Assembly (NCBI RefSeq): GCF_024679245.1
Contig: NC_090174.1
Coordinates: forward strand, 21,254,524-21,318,523
Reading direction: 5' to 3'
DNA: 64,000 nt
DNA from: Pseudorasbora parva
Taxonomy: Eukaryota; Chordata; Actinopteri; Cypriniformes; Gobionidae
This document shows positions 22,333 to 32,989 of this stretch, piece after piece; the stretch's first letter is position 1, and every line of letters begins with the position of its first letter. A program made the position numbers and the translations under genes. The notes beneath the pieces were generated by a model. The model was not told the DNA's origin. It did no database searches and saw only the letters and a program-made list of their open reading frames with translations.

Positions 22333-23377
22333 ACCCTCAAACATTTAGTCGTGGTCCATGGTAAGACTTTCCACAAAGTTTAGGAGTGTGTTTACGTGAA
22401 TTTTTGACCATTCTTGCGCATAAGCCCATTTGTGAGCTCAGGCACTGATGTTGGCGAGAAGGCCAAGCTCGCAGTCTCCGCTCTAATTCATACCAAAGGT
22501 GTTCTATTGTGTTGAGATCAGGACCCTGTGCAGGCCAGTCAAGATCCTTCACACCAAACTCGTCTTTATGGACCTTGCTTTGTGCACTGGTGTGCTGGTA
22601 TGTTGGAACAGGAAGAGGCCATCCCCAAACTGTTCCCACAAAGTTGGCCGCATGAAATTGTCCAAAATGTATTAGTATGCATTAAGAGTCCCTTTCACTG
22701 GAACTAAGGGGCCAAGCCCCACCCCTAAAAAAATACCCATACAATAATCCCCCTCCACCAAACTTTACACTTAGCACAATGCAGTCAGGCAAGTATTCTC
22801 CTGGTAATCGCCAAACCTAGACTCGTCCCTCAGATTGCCAGAGAGAGATGCGTGATTCGTCACTCCAGTGAACATGTCTCCGCTGCTCTAGGGTCCAGTG
22901 GCGGCGTGCTTTACACCACTGCATCTGACGCTTTGCATTGCACTTGGATACAGCAGCTCTGCCTTGGAAACCCATTCCATGAAGCGCTCTACCCACTGCT
23001 CTTGAGCTAATCATAGCTGTGACTCTGCAGAAAGTTAGTTACTTCTCAGCACATGCTGACCCCGCTCTGTGATTTAATGTGGCCTACCACTTGATGGCTG
23101 AGTGGCTGTTGTTCCAAATTGATTCCACTTTGTTATAATATCACTAACAGTTGACCGTAGACTATTTAGTTGCGAGGAAATTTCATGAATGGACGTATTG
23201 CAGAGGTGGCAACCTATCACGTACCACGCTTGAATATTCACTGAGCTCCTTAAAGTGACCCATTCTTTCACAAATGTTTGTAGAATCCGTCTGCATGTCC
23301 ATGTGCTTGATTCATGGAAGGGATTGCAACACCTTAATTCATGATTTGGAGGGTGCAATATGTTTGGCAATATAGTT
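22333..23377 (-). mobile_element. Tc1-like transposon remnant A
   Basis: The 5' end lies at 23377 and reads CTATATTGCCAAACATATTG on the minus strand. This matches the terminal sequence of remnant C at 37578 (CACTATATTGCCAAAAGTAT). The element runs leftward through a recognisable transposase to about 22333, where the matching 3' terminal repeat is missing, so the 3' end is lost. Tc1/mariner elements insert at TA, and TA follows the 5' end. It is a decayed copy of an abundant fish Tc1 family. Confidence 0.8.
22340..23370 (-). pseudogene. Tc1 transposase pseudogene
   Basis: Three blocks on the minus strand resemble Tc1 transposase in order. The N-terminal helix-turn-helix region (about 23074-23300) contains FVKEWVTLRSS and DIITKWNQFGTTATQ. 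A middle block (22817-23014) has the motif RRHVHWSDESRISLWQ, which includes the first catalytic Asp. A C-terminal block (22337-22639) has LDWPAQGPDLNTIEHLWYEL. Frame changes and stops separate the blocks. The usual HDNAPVH motif around the second catalytic Asp reads as HTSTPVH, so the DDE triad is broken. It once bound terminal repeats and cut and pasted DNA; this copy is inactive. Confidence 0.85.
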
Positions 23378-24474
23378 TATGTTTACAACCTGATTGGTGG
23401 GCTTTTATTTTGTATATTTTGCGACAGAACTACCAAACATCCAAAACAATGCTGTGTGCTGGGCTAAATGTGCTCGTTGTATGTGCGTAGCTTATATGAT
23501 GGTATTTTGACCAGCTGAGAACAAAGAGCTTATAAAATGTGTAAAGGAGTCACATCTGAAATCCCTCCATCACACACACAAACGAAGATCAGCTGCAAGG
23601 AGACACGGTTCTGATGCATGCGATGAGCAACATCACAGCTATGGTAAGAAAAAGGGATTTTTTGGTTAATTTACATGTTTTTGGTCTGTGTTTTATTCAT
23701 ATTTCATTTGAAGCATACAAGACTTTATTTGGAGGTGAACCGAGATCCATCTTTTCCGGTCTTGGTCCACTTGTTTGGAACACACCAAGGTTCAGATGGC
23801 AGCATTTACACTTATGCAAATGAACCGCACTTACAGTGCAATCGCACCAGGGTTCGTTTTAATCAAACCAAACATACCAAGTGTGAACACACCCTTAAAT
23901 AATCTTTATATGGGTAGATGTAATCGTATTATGCTTCCATCTTCTGTCAACTCGCTTTCTGATTGGGTATCATTTTGTTCCACATGACAATCAGTGCTTT
24001 AGTCCTCAACATTCCCTCCACACAACAGGGTTTCTGATTGTAAATATTCAACATGTTTGATATTTACGATGTAAGTTCACTCTGGTCCCAATGATCTGAG
24101 CAGATTGTTTTATAAATAAGTGTAATTTTAGTTTACTTAATTTCTATATTTCCAAAACAAACATTTTTTTCCTCAATTCTGAAACAATACACCAGAATGA
24201 CAACATGAAAGAAGGTTTTTTTTTTTTTTTTTTCTTTGCAAATGTATTAAAAATTTAAAATAAAATAAAAATCACATGTGCATAAGTATTCACAGCCTTT
24301 GCCATGGCACTCAAAATTAAGCTCAGGTGCTCCTGTTTCCACTGATCATTCTTGAGATGTTTCTACAACTTGATTGGAGTCCACCTGTGGTAAATTCATT
24401 TGATTGGGCATGATTTGGAAAGGCACAAACCTGTCTATATAAGGTCCCACAGTTAACAGTGATGTCAGACCCTG

Positions 24475-25072
24475 TATGCTAGAGTGGCCATGACAGAAGC
24501 AACTCCTCAGTAAAAGGCTGCCTGGAGTTTGCAAAAAGGAACCTGGAAGACTCTCAGGCCACAAGAAACAAAATTCTCTGCTCTGATGAAACAAAGGCAC
24601 TGCTCATCACCTGGCCAATACCATCCCTACAGTGAAGCATGGTGGTGGCAGCATCATGCTGTGGGGAAGTTTTTCAGTGACAGGACCTAGTAGACTAGTC
24701 AGGATTGAGGAAAAGATAAATGCAACAATGTACAGAGATATCCTTGATGAAAACCTGCTCCAGAGCGCACTGGACCTCAGACTGGGGCAAAGGATCATCT
24801 TCAGAGAGGACAATGACTGTAAGCACACAGCCAAGAAAACAAATGAGTGGCTACAAGACAACTCTGTGAATGTCCTTGAGTGGCCCAGACAGAGGTCAGA
24901 TTTAACCAGATTTAACATCTCTAGAGAGATCTGAAAATGGCTGTGCACCGACGCTCCCCATCCAACCTGATGGAGCTTGAGAGGTCCTGCAAAGACGAAT
25001 GGGAGAAACTGCACAAAAATAGGTGTGCCAAGCTTATAACATCAAACTCAAAAAGACTTGAGGCTGTAATTG
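24475..25072 (+). pseudogene. Tc1 transposase pseudogene, N-terminus deleted
   Basis: Coding similarity starts abruptly after GTGATGTCAG (about 24465), so the paired-like DNA-binding domain is gone. The first acidic site survives in CSDETK (about 24580). The frame 24632-24934 carries TVKHGGGSIMLWGSFSVTGP and REDNDCKHTAKKTNEWLQ, where the Asp of the second acidic site is kept. The third acidic motif is destroyed: RSDLTRFNISREI stands where SPDLNPIEHLW-like sequence is expected, followed by a stop. The remaining 3' sequence (24940-25072) is recognisable up to the insertion point. Confidence 0.85.
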
Positions 25073-25080
25073 GGTTACCC

Positions 25081-25298
25081 TGTCTCTTGTGTTCAGTTGT
25101 GTTTTGAGTTCAGCCCCCGTGACCTAGTTTCTCCTCAGTCTTCCTAATGAGTTATGTCTATCATCTGTGTCCTGTCAATTACCTAATTTAGCCCTGTGTA
25201 TTTAGTTCTCAGTTTCCCCTCAGTGTTGGTCCGTCGTCGTTCATGTAAAGTGGTGTGTCTGGATGAGTTTGTTTGACCTGCACACCCAATCACTAACA
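25081..25298 (+). mobile_element. LTR-like sequence of nested retroelement
   Basis: The segment begins TGTCTCTTGTG and ends CACTAACA, so it has TG...CA limits. It is followed by GAATGACGGACCAAAACAG, which resembles the sequence after the left LTR of the gypsy element at 32072 (GAAGACCAGACCAAATGCAG). I infer an LTR plus leader of a Ty3/gypsy-type element. There is no second LTR within the nested piece. Confidence 0.45.
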
Positions 25299-25371
25299 GA
25301 ATGACGGACCAAAACAGTTGTTTTTTTTGTGGCGTTTTCTTTGTGTTTGTTTTGAGTTTCCCCATCTTCCC

Positions 25372-25716
25372 ATGGCTCTCCCCGATGTCCAGCTTCTCTG
25401 CCTGGAGCAGGGAGACCGCTCGCTGGAGGCACACACCCTCCAGCTGTCCCGCTTCCCAGACCACTCGCTTAGCGTTTTCTTCTACGCCGGGCTGAGCGAG
25501 CGGTCGAAGGCACGCGTTCCAGCGGGCGGTCCAAAGGAAGACTTCGCCGTATTCGTGGAGTGGGTACTGGTACATAACCACTCGCCTTTCACCATCGGCC
25601 CCGCTGAAGGGGACAGCGCTACCAGTCCCACTCCTCCACCACCAGAGACCAGCCATCCACGACTGGCATGCAAGGATGTGCCTGAGCCCACCGCAGACCG
25701 TGGAGACCGGTATTGA
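25372..25716 (+). pseudogene. gag-like fragment of a gypsy-type retroelement
   Basis: An open frame beginning with MALPDVQLLCLEQGDRSLE continues through FPDHSLSVFFYAGLSERSKA, EDFAVFVEWVLVHNHSPFTI and an acidic Pro/Thr-rich tail. I recognise this pattern as a gag-type frame common in cyprinid LTR retroelements. It stops where Tc1 sequence resumes (GTATTGAGCAAAGGCTGTG at about 25709). The fragment is probably a 5'-truncated or deletion-derived insertion. Base composition is much more GC-rich than its AT-rich host. Confidence 0.65.
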
Positions 25717-26908
25717 GCAAAGGCTGTGAATACTTATGTATATTTTTGTTGCTTTTTTATTTGTAATAAATTTGCAAAGATTACAAAAAACTTATTTTGC
25801 ATTGTCATAATGGGGTATTATTTGTAGAACTGAGGAAAAGAACATTTTAATTTAATCCATTATGGCTGGAACATAACAAAAGGTGAAAAAAATGAATCGC
25901 TGTGAATACTTTCTGGATGCACTGTAATTAGTTGTTCTGCACTAAAGTGTACTAACAGATACTGTGGCAATGTGGGCGGGGCCTTGATACTGAAATCTGA
26001 AATCTGCCAGGTTATCTTGTGTTGTGTGGATACCTTTACTCATTAAATCTAATTCAGGCAAACCTTAAATACTCCCATTTTATATTTCAAAATTAATCGG
26101 AAATCATGAAGCTTAAATAACCCAAAAGTCCATTAAAAAAGTGACTTTTCATCATTATCGAGGTGAGTCTATTAAAATACGTTGATGTCTTTCATATGTA
26201 ACGCTAAATAAAACAGTAGGGTTTCTCCAGTGAATAAAGTCTGCTGTGGACTTCTGTGCATATCTGTGGAGGATCGAGTGAAGCCCACAAACCACAACAT
26301 TCCAGTCGGCATTGTGCCCTACTATAGTTTTCTATGGCTAAAGACCCTCTAATTGGATATTTATGGAGGTTTTATGTCAGGATAATCCATCATAATCCAA
26401 TAGATTTGGAAGTGAGGCTAGCAAGCTGCTCAAGTGGTATAAAGGCCACTTAAAAACATATTTTTCCTTACAATAGCAGTCCAAAAATGTTGTCTATTCT
26501 GCTTATAATGATTGTTTGTTAACATGTACAGACAAATATCACCACTACAGAACTTCTGATCAGTGGAGGTTTCATTTGAGAACATACTGTCTCGTTCACA
26601 CAACGGGGCTTTATTGATAAACAAGTGAATATGGAAGTAACATACTGCAAAGCAATTATCGTATTGTAGTGGAAAGAAAACTCTCGTGTGAAGTATTGCA
26701 CATAGGTGGCATATCAAAGATAAAAATCAAAGTTTCCCACAATTGTTTTGGGACTCATGCTGTTTATTAGCAACAATGATTTATTAGGCTAATTAATAAA
26801 AACATAAAACTGACAATATGCCAAGTTTTATACAATAAAAGTAATGTTAAGGTCATATTTTTTATGCATAAACATGTAAAAAAATCTATGAAATACATAA
26901 TGGCCCAG

Positions 26909-27110
26909 TTTCACAAACAGGGTTTAGGCTAAAGTAGGATTAGACATTAGGACATTTAAGTAACTTTTATAAACATGGCCTAGAAAGAAAAACAAAACAA
27001 AACAAAACAAAACAAAACAAAACAAAACAAAAAAACCTTACTGGTGTGCATCTTAAGACACTGGCAATGACAAATTTTAAGTTATGTCAGTGCACGTTTT
27101 TTCTTTTCTT
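26909..27110. repeat. Dispersed repeat (GTTTCACA-AACATGGCCTAGA family)
   Basis: CAGTTTCACAAACAGGGTTT, GTAACTTTTATAAACATGGC and GGTGTGCATCTTAAGACA occur in the same order as related strings at 45896-46115. I recognise it as an abundant cyprinid interspersed repeat. The right terminus is eroded. Confidence 0.55.
26988..27035 (+). repeat. (AAAAC)n microsatellite
   Basis: About nine tandem AAAAC units. Confidence 0.95.
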
Positions 27111-27505
27111 TCAGCAGATCACAAAAGAAGATATTCTGTGAAAATAAGATATTCATATTTCCATAAAGTGGAAGTCAATGTAACCAAAACTGTTTGGTTC
27201 ACAACATTTTTGTAGTAAATGCTAAATTATAAAACTTAAGCACAGAGGAAGCAATATTAGTTGACCATAGTGATGGTCAAAGATAAATGAAGCACACAGT
27301 GTGAATGTCCTGCATAAAGAAAACAGAGACAAAGATATCTGACCAGTTTACAGTTCACTTCCATGCCTCTGTATCTTCATAAATAAACGAATTATTCTTG
27401 ATGCTTAGCAGACATATGTTATGTAAATGATGTGCTACCGTGGATGATTTGATGTAAACCTCATAAACAGACTAGGAAGGATTTAGTGTTTGGTCTTGAT
27501 TTAGT

Positions 27506-27642
27506 CCAGGGTTTTTCTGTCCATTACTGCAGCTCGAGCACTGCTGATTCAACTCATCAGCTTGTTAGTTGCATGTAAGATTACTGAGGCGTAATAATGT
27601 GCCATGCAGGGGGTCCTGGAGGAATAGATTGAGAAACCTTGG
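27506..27642. mobile_element. Small hAT-type MITE remnant
   Basis: CCAGGGTTTTTCTGTCC at the left and GATTGAGAAACCTTGG at the right are imperfect inverted ends. The interior contains TGATTCAACTCATCAGCTTG and CAGGGGGTCCTGGAGGAA, as in a common vertebrate hAT-derived MITE. No matching target duplication was found. Confidence 0.45.
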
Positions 27643-28059
27643 TTTAAACCAATAGAGGGATTGGGGAACCATGGACAAAATAGCTGAAGGTCTCTCTTGC
27701 TGTGTTCACACTCTAGGTTGGCAAAATGCCACTAATCACCTCACACTTCAGAGAGGTTCAGAGGTGTAAATAGCTTTAGGATGTGCAAAAGGCTTTACTA
27801 CTGTTGCTGCCAAAAGACAGGGCGTCATTCACAGTATTTACAATACTTTACATCGCAGGAACATCAAAAATGCTGTTACAGAAGTAACTAGGTCTTCTTC
27901 GCTTAACATTAAAGAATCTAAAGCCTATATTGATATATGTTGTATACCATGAAAGTAATTATTTTACAATATTTGATGGCTTAAACATGGAAATCTTATT
28001 CATTTAATGAGAAGTTTCCCAGGCACACACTTCTGTCATAAACAGTTTAGGCTCTACAT

Positions 28060-29095
28060 ATTTCATGATTTCAAAGAAGTATCGGTAACACTTTACAATA
28101 TGGGTGCACTAATATGCATTAAATCATGCTTATTAATAAATGCACAGATAATCATGAGTTAATATATTACTAATGGTGAACTAACCCATTTATTAATGAT
28201 TACTGCATCAGCAACTAATGAAGATTCTACATGATTAAGAGATTACGTAATCATTACATTGTTATTAGTTAAATATGTCATTATGATTCTTTAATAACAT
28301 ATTATATTAAATAATAATTTAAAAAACATGTTAATTACCACAAAGGGGCAAAGCCATGCATTTCTGCTTCTAGCTGTCTGCTTTAATTAATCATTAGCTA
28401 ATGATTTATGATTTATAAAGGTATCATTATGTTATGACTTTACTTGTTGGGGCACATGACTATTAACTAATTCAAAATTAATTCAAAACTCATAACCACA
28501 ATTACATATTACTTAATCCATTAGTTAATAGTCATGTGCCCCAACATGTAAAGTCATAACATAATGATACCTTTATAAATCATTAGCTAATGATTAATAA
28601 TTGTGGTAATTAACATGTTATTTAAATTATTAGTTAATATAATATGTTATTAAGGAATTAATACATGATGAAATATTTAACTGATAACGTTTTAATGATT
28701 ACTTAATCTCTTAATCATGTAGAATCTTCATTAGTTGCTGATGCAGTTATCATTAATAAATGGGTTAGTTCACCATTAGTAATATATTAACTCATGATTA
28801 TCTGTGCATTTATTAATAAGCATGAATTAATGCATATTAGTGCACCCGTACTGTAAAGTGTTACCGAAGTATCTTCTGCTCACTAATGCAGCATTTAAAA
28901 TAATGTTTGTTTTTTCCTTTGATAAACAGAAAGGAAATAATATAAACGGCATGTATTTGAAATTGAAATCTTCCAAAACAATGTAAAAGTCTTTACTGTG
29001 CCGTGTGAATGAAAGTGTCAGCCTAATTTCTGAAAGAAAAAAAAATCTTACTGACTCCAAACTTTTAAACAATAGTGTACAGCATGCAATCACAC
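28060..29095 (-). repeat. Dispersed cyprinid repeat split by a hairpin MITE
   Basis: The flanks of the 782-bp hairpin join to read CAAAGAAGTATCTTCTGCTC, and 28866-29095 continues with TTACTGACTCCAAACTTTTA. These strings match members of the repeat family at 5508-6080 (TCTTCTGCTCACCGATGCTG; CAAAAGTTTGG). The joined flank therefore gives the empty-site sequence of the MITE. Outer limits are approximate. Confidence 0.5.
28084..28865. mobile_element. 782-bp hairpin MITE with perfect 8-bp TSD
   Basis: Seen directly: the ends are GGTAACACTTTACAATATGG and its near inverse. The two halves pair along almost the whole length (for example GTTGGGGCACATGACTATTA at 28447 mirrors TAATAGTCATGTGCCCCAAC near 28526). 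The flanks are GAAGTATC on both sides (28076-28083, 28866-28873). There is no coding capacity. The copy at 20344-20586 keeps only the outer part of each arm. Confidence 0.88.
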
Positions 29096-30761
29096 CAGGT
29101 TTATGCCAACTGACGTATCCAATTTTACTGAATAAATCCTGCCATTGTAGCTTCAAGGCTGTCTGTGGGATCTGCATACAAGTGTTCCTGGGGTAGCTGG
29201 AGGACAGCCCACCAAAAATTGCTACAATGTCCTATTGTGGTTCTATTGTAGTCTAATAGCTTCCTTAGTGAATCAGCGATTGATTTATACATCCTGCTCC
29301 TCTGGATTCGTCTCACAATAGATATTTGGCATCTTATTGTTTGGAATGAGAACATTTTAAGACACAGACTCACATTGCAAATGGGAAGATGTGAGTGAAC
29401 CAAATGGTAGAATGAAGAATTCCAAAGTTTCAACCACTACATTTCAACCAAAGATGTCTGCAACATGTTTACCAGCTGTTTGCACTAAAGACTTGTCTGT
29501 TTTTTGGGAGGCCACAGCTGCTTCCCAGCATTGTACAGAGATACAGCGTGTGGACAGACACCCAGCGCGCATGTAATGCACCATAGAGCTGTAACTGCAG
29601 GACAGTTCTCTTACACGCTTTGTTTTTGGCTACATAATCACAAACAGGAAGTTGCTTTGGGCCAGTCACACAGAGGTACTTCCCCCTTTTGTTTGTCAGA
29701 GGTTGTGTGAAAGTTTGTGGTACAGACCCCGTGTCGCCCCGTCTCTCTTAATTCTCAGCAATGCCTCCTTGATCATTCAAAGATCAAAATGGAAAGTCAA
29801 CAGAACTATCTTTCTGATTTGTAAATGCATGATAGCAATCTCTTCATGAAAGATTTCCACCTGCCAACTGACTAATTCAGAAGATTATGTTTTAACTATG
29901 TTTCTTGACTGAGAACCCAATACATGACTCAGATTTAGAAGATTTTTTCTTCTCTTATCACCAAAACCTGATTGCATGCACAACTAGCATAACCTGTGAA
30001 ATCTGTTGAGACTATTTCCGTTTTTAAATAGCTCATAGGCTTTACAAAGTCATTTTCTGAAGATGTGTATTGTGTTTTGGTCAAGTTACAATCATATAAT
30101 GAAATCGAGATTTAATACAATAGAAAAATACAGTGTAAAATGTGCAACAAACAACAAAATATGCTACAGTAGCTAAACACGTGTTGGTTAACTGTAAGTT
30201 ATCATAGCAAACAGTACATACATAATACTATAGAAAAAAATATTTCAAATGTTGTTATAAAATGTTTTCAGAAGTAAAACATAGCATTGTTCAATGTTTT
30301 ACTCAATAATGAGAATTTGCAGTGAGGCAATTTAAATGTAAAAAGTATGGATCCCTGTGAAAACCATCACATTAAAAACATGTTTGTTTTATGTTATGTT
30401 AACTGTAGTGTTTTTAGGCAGTTTATATTATTTAGTTATATTTTAAAAGTATCTTTTTATAAATATATAATTTGGATTTGTGTGAGTAACTGATTTGTAT
30501 ATTATTAGTGGTCATTATTTCTGAAGAGGCCCATTTTGACAATTTTCAGGCCTTCTTTGATGAGCCATTAGTTTATACACAAACACACAGATTTTATGTA
30601 CTTAGATTTGATTAAAATAATGACAGACAGTTATGAACTATAGTCTCCAAAATGCTATCCTGTAATGCTTGTAACATTATTGACAACCACAGCTGCCAAG
30701 TTTTCCAATTATATATAGCAACAAAATGTTGACTGTTTGGTAATTAATCAATCAATCATTT
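29096..30761. other. No gene recognised
   Basis: The 102-codon minus-strand frame (29125-29433) and the overlapping short plus-strand frames show no domain. 29150-29760 is somewhat GC-richer and nonrepetitive; the rest is AT-rich. Confidence 0.4.
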
Positions 30762-30842
30762 TTTTTTATATAGCGCTTTTACAATGATGATTGTTTTAAA
30801 GCAGCTTCTCAGTGTTAAACAGGACAAATTTGCAACAAAATT
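30762..30842 (+). repeat. TATATAGCGCTTTTA module, copy 2
   Basis: TATATAGCGCTTTTACAATG, then AAAGCAGCTTCTCAGTGTTA and AACAGGACAAATTTGCAACA. The same order is found at 58393-58480 and, more diverged, at 5733-5800. It is an abundant fish repeat of a family I cannot name. Confidence 0.6.
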
Positions 30843-31063
30843 AGTAATATAGTATACATTAAGAAAACATAATTACATTACTTTTGCAATGTACACAATG
30901 TAGAAAAAAGGAAAAGTTATACTGGTAATTTTCTGTTAGGAATTTTCTGTTTAGTTTAGGCACATTTCCTTTAACCCTAAAACACAATACATAGCAATGC
31001 GTAATTCAAAAAAATAGTAAAACACCTGTGAAAAATCAATATGGAAAATTAACATACTAGTTC

Positions 31064-31068
31064 ATTAG
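31064..31068 (+). repeat. Target-site duplication ATTAG (left)
   Basis: ATTAG immediately precedes the left LTR and recurs immediately after the right LTR at 34842-34846. A 5-bp duplication is standard for Ty3/gypsy integration. Confidence 0.9.
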
Positions 31069-32071
31069 TGTCACGCCCTCACAACCATCAGACACTGCCA
31101 CGCCCACTCGTTCACCATCACCTGAATTCTAAACACCTGGGCACCATTACCAGCAACACTAATTAAACACTCCTCACCTTCACACTCAGTAGCTGTGTCT
31201 CATTTCAGAAGGCTGCGTCCTCCGGAGGTCGCATTTGAAGGGTGCATACGTCATAAGGCCGTCTCATTTCAAAAAAGTGAGTAGGACTCTCCAAAGCGAC
31301 CTTCGAATGCGTCCTTCTTTCACAGGAATTCAGAGTGTGCACGAGGAGTATCCTTCAATTCTTTGCGTCTCCGTTAACAACCTAACATCAACCGTCAATT
31401 TTTTTAATATATTATATGAAAAAACGGCACCACCGCCAGATATGCATGCGAGTGTAGGTGTGGTGTTTAAAATAAGTAGTTCAAGCTTTTTTTGTTTTTT
31501 GTTTTAAGCTCTATTACCTCAAACAGATAGTTTTGGTAAACAGGATTACAACTGTTTAGTGCATTTTAAACGTTTAGAACAGTACATTGCTGTCAAGACA
31601 AGAAACATTTCATAGTAATTTTCAAGTTATTAATAATTTTCATTCATATAACTGGCGTGAGAGCGCAACGAGGCTGAACTTGTTGGCATAGCAACCTCGA
31701 TACTTCCTGCCTGTGTGTCCTACGAAGGACGTCTCGTTTAATTCTGATTGAGGACACTCCGTATACTGCATCCTACACAGGACGTGTCCTCCGGAGGACG
31801 CAGCCTTCGAAATTTAACGAAATGAGAAACAGCTACTGTCTGGTCCTGCACCGATCCCAACATCGACTGTCCTTCCAAGAAGCCCTCACCTGAAACCATC
31901 TTCGTCTTCATTGTCATCGTCTTCTTCGTCTCCACCATCATCATTGTCTTCACCTTCATCGTCCTTCGTCTGAGTGTCACCATCCCATCTAAGTATCACC
32001 TGTGTCCGTTACCTCTGATAATAAACTTTGCACTTGCACTAATCCAACTGTGTCCTCGTCTGTGTCTGACA
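31069..32071 (+). repeat. Left LTR, interrupted by a MITE
   Basis: The LTR starts TGTCACGCCCTCACAACCAT and ends GTGTCTGACA. Without the inserted MITE it is about 360 bp and closely matches the right LTR. The TATA-poor U3 and the CTCCACCATCATCATTG-type region are shared with the right copy. A possible polyadenylation context ATAATAAACTTTGCAC lies near 32018. Confidence 0.9.
31192..31833 (+). mobile_element. 642-bp MITE inserted in the left LTR
   Basis: Ends GCTGTGTCTCATTTC and GAAATGAGAAACAGC are inverted, with TA on both sides (31190-31191, 31834-31835); the right LTR has no insertion at this place. Subterminal GCGTCCTCCGGAGG motifs occur at both ends. The internal 90-codon frame (31235-31507) is not a transposase. 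The same family occurs in reverse orientation at 47618-48272. TA flanks suggest Tc1/mariner-type mobilisation, but the second copy does not confirm TA on its right. Confidence 0.8.
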
Positions 32072-32085
32072 GAAGACCAGACCAA

Positions 32086-32986
32086 ATGCAGAGCACTTCG
32101 GACACAGGCGGGGACTGCACCGCAGACCACTTCACCATGCTGGTTCACGCTGTATGGTCCTCACTGGTTCATGACACTCCCTCCACCGCTACTCAAGCTA
32201 GCATGTCATTACCTCCACCACCGGCACCCGTTACTTCGTCAGCTGCCTGCGTCCCAAGTTCCATGGCCCGACCAGCAACCTACAGCTGCGCAGCGGAGGA
32301 TTGCAGCGGGTTTCTCTTGCAATGTTCCTTGTATATGGAAACAAACTCCCATCTGTTCCACAGCGAGAGAGGCCGGGTGGCGTTTATCATCTCATTACTC
32401 TCAGGCCGAGCCCTTCAGTGGGCACAGTCGTTATGGGAAAACTAATGCATCCATCATCGGCTCTACCACCGCCTTCTGCACTCATCTAAAACAGGTATTT
32501 GGTCAACAAACTGCCAAATTATATGTCCATGATCAACTGTTTTCTATTCGCCAAGGCAAACGAGAGACAACGGGTTCCTATGCATTGCGCTTCTGCACGC
32601 TGGCCTGTATGAGCGGATGGAATGAATCAGCCCTCGTCACCGCCTTTCGCCACAGCCTCCTCGCTGAAGTCAAACACGTTATTGTGGTCTACGAGGACGC
32701 CATGGGCTAGGAGGCCCTCATCAAGAAAACCATCCGTGTGTCTCAACAATTATCTGCCTGTGGCCTCTCCTCACCCGCTGCCGATCCTCCGCCCACCCAA
32801 ACATCTGTCGCACCTCCAGCACCTAAACCCATGCAGATCGACTCATACCATCTCACCACCACCGAACGCCAACGCAGGATCTCACAACATCTGTGCCTGT
32901 ATTATGGGGGAGATGGAAATGGCATTACGACCTGCCCCGTGCAACCCACTCAGCCAGAGGTGAGACCATCCAATTACCTCCTTTAA
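32086..32986 (+). pseudogene. gag pseudogene of the gypsy element
   Basis: The start is ATG at 32086, 15 bp after the LTR. The first frame runs to 32445. A frameshift near 32430 moves it to another frame, which has a TAG at 32708-32710 and continues to 32986. Recognisable features are a Pro-rich N-terminus, a capsid-like core (FIISLLSGRALQWAQSLW; TAKLYVHDQLFSIRQGKRET; GSYALRFCTLACMSGWNESA) and a zinc-knuckle-like LCLYYGGDGNGITTCPV. In that knuckle the second Cys is Tyr and the His is Asn, so the nucleic-acid-binding motif is destroyed. Gag normally forms the cytoplasmic particle. Confidence 0.85.
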
Positions 32987-32989
32987 CCG

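Larger units (their letters stand above)
22283..23896. mobile_element. MITE-like repeat split by a Tc1 insertion
   Basis: The left part reads AGTGTGTGCCCACACC then GGTTAATTCGGTCCGGACC. The right part (23700-23896) ends GGTTCG then CCAAGTGTGAACACACCCTT. The two outer ends are inverted relatives of one another, and the Tc1 copy at 22333-23377 lies between them. A scrap of the same family occurs at 50858-50917. Boundaries are approximate and no target duplication is defined. Confidence 0.4.
24160..25924 (+). mobile_element. Tc1-like transposon remnant B
   Basis: The right end (25880-25924) reads CGCTGTGAATACTTTCTGGA then TGCACTG followed by TA, the known terminus of a widespread fish Tc1 family. 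Subterminal strings (GTGCATAAGTATTCACAGCC at the left; GGCTGTGAATACTTATGTAT at the right) are inverted to each other. The extreme left terminus is missing or very diverged, so the start is approximate. Two internal deletions removed the transposase N-terminus and a short middle piece, and a gypsy-type fragment (25073-25710) has been inserted near the 3' end of the gene. Confidence 0.85.
25927..27505. other. No gene; diverged repeats and an AAAAC tract
   Basis: The only items recognised are a diverged dispersed repeat at 26909-27110 and the pentanucleotide tract within it. The 95-codon minus-strand frame (26430-26717) is not recognised. Confidence 0.4.

Noticed and set aside
27506..27642. Possible 8-bp target duplication for the small hAT MITE
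   Set aside because: The flanks (GATTTAGT versus TTTAAACC) do not match.
31738..31983. Met-Lys-Thr-rich 81-codon minus-strand frame, repeated at 34494-34721
   Set aside because: It is the reverse strand of the LTR's ATCATCATCGTCTTC-type low-complexity region, duplicated because LTRs are duplicated.
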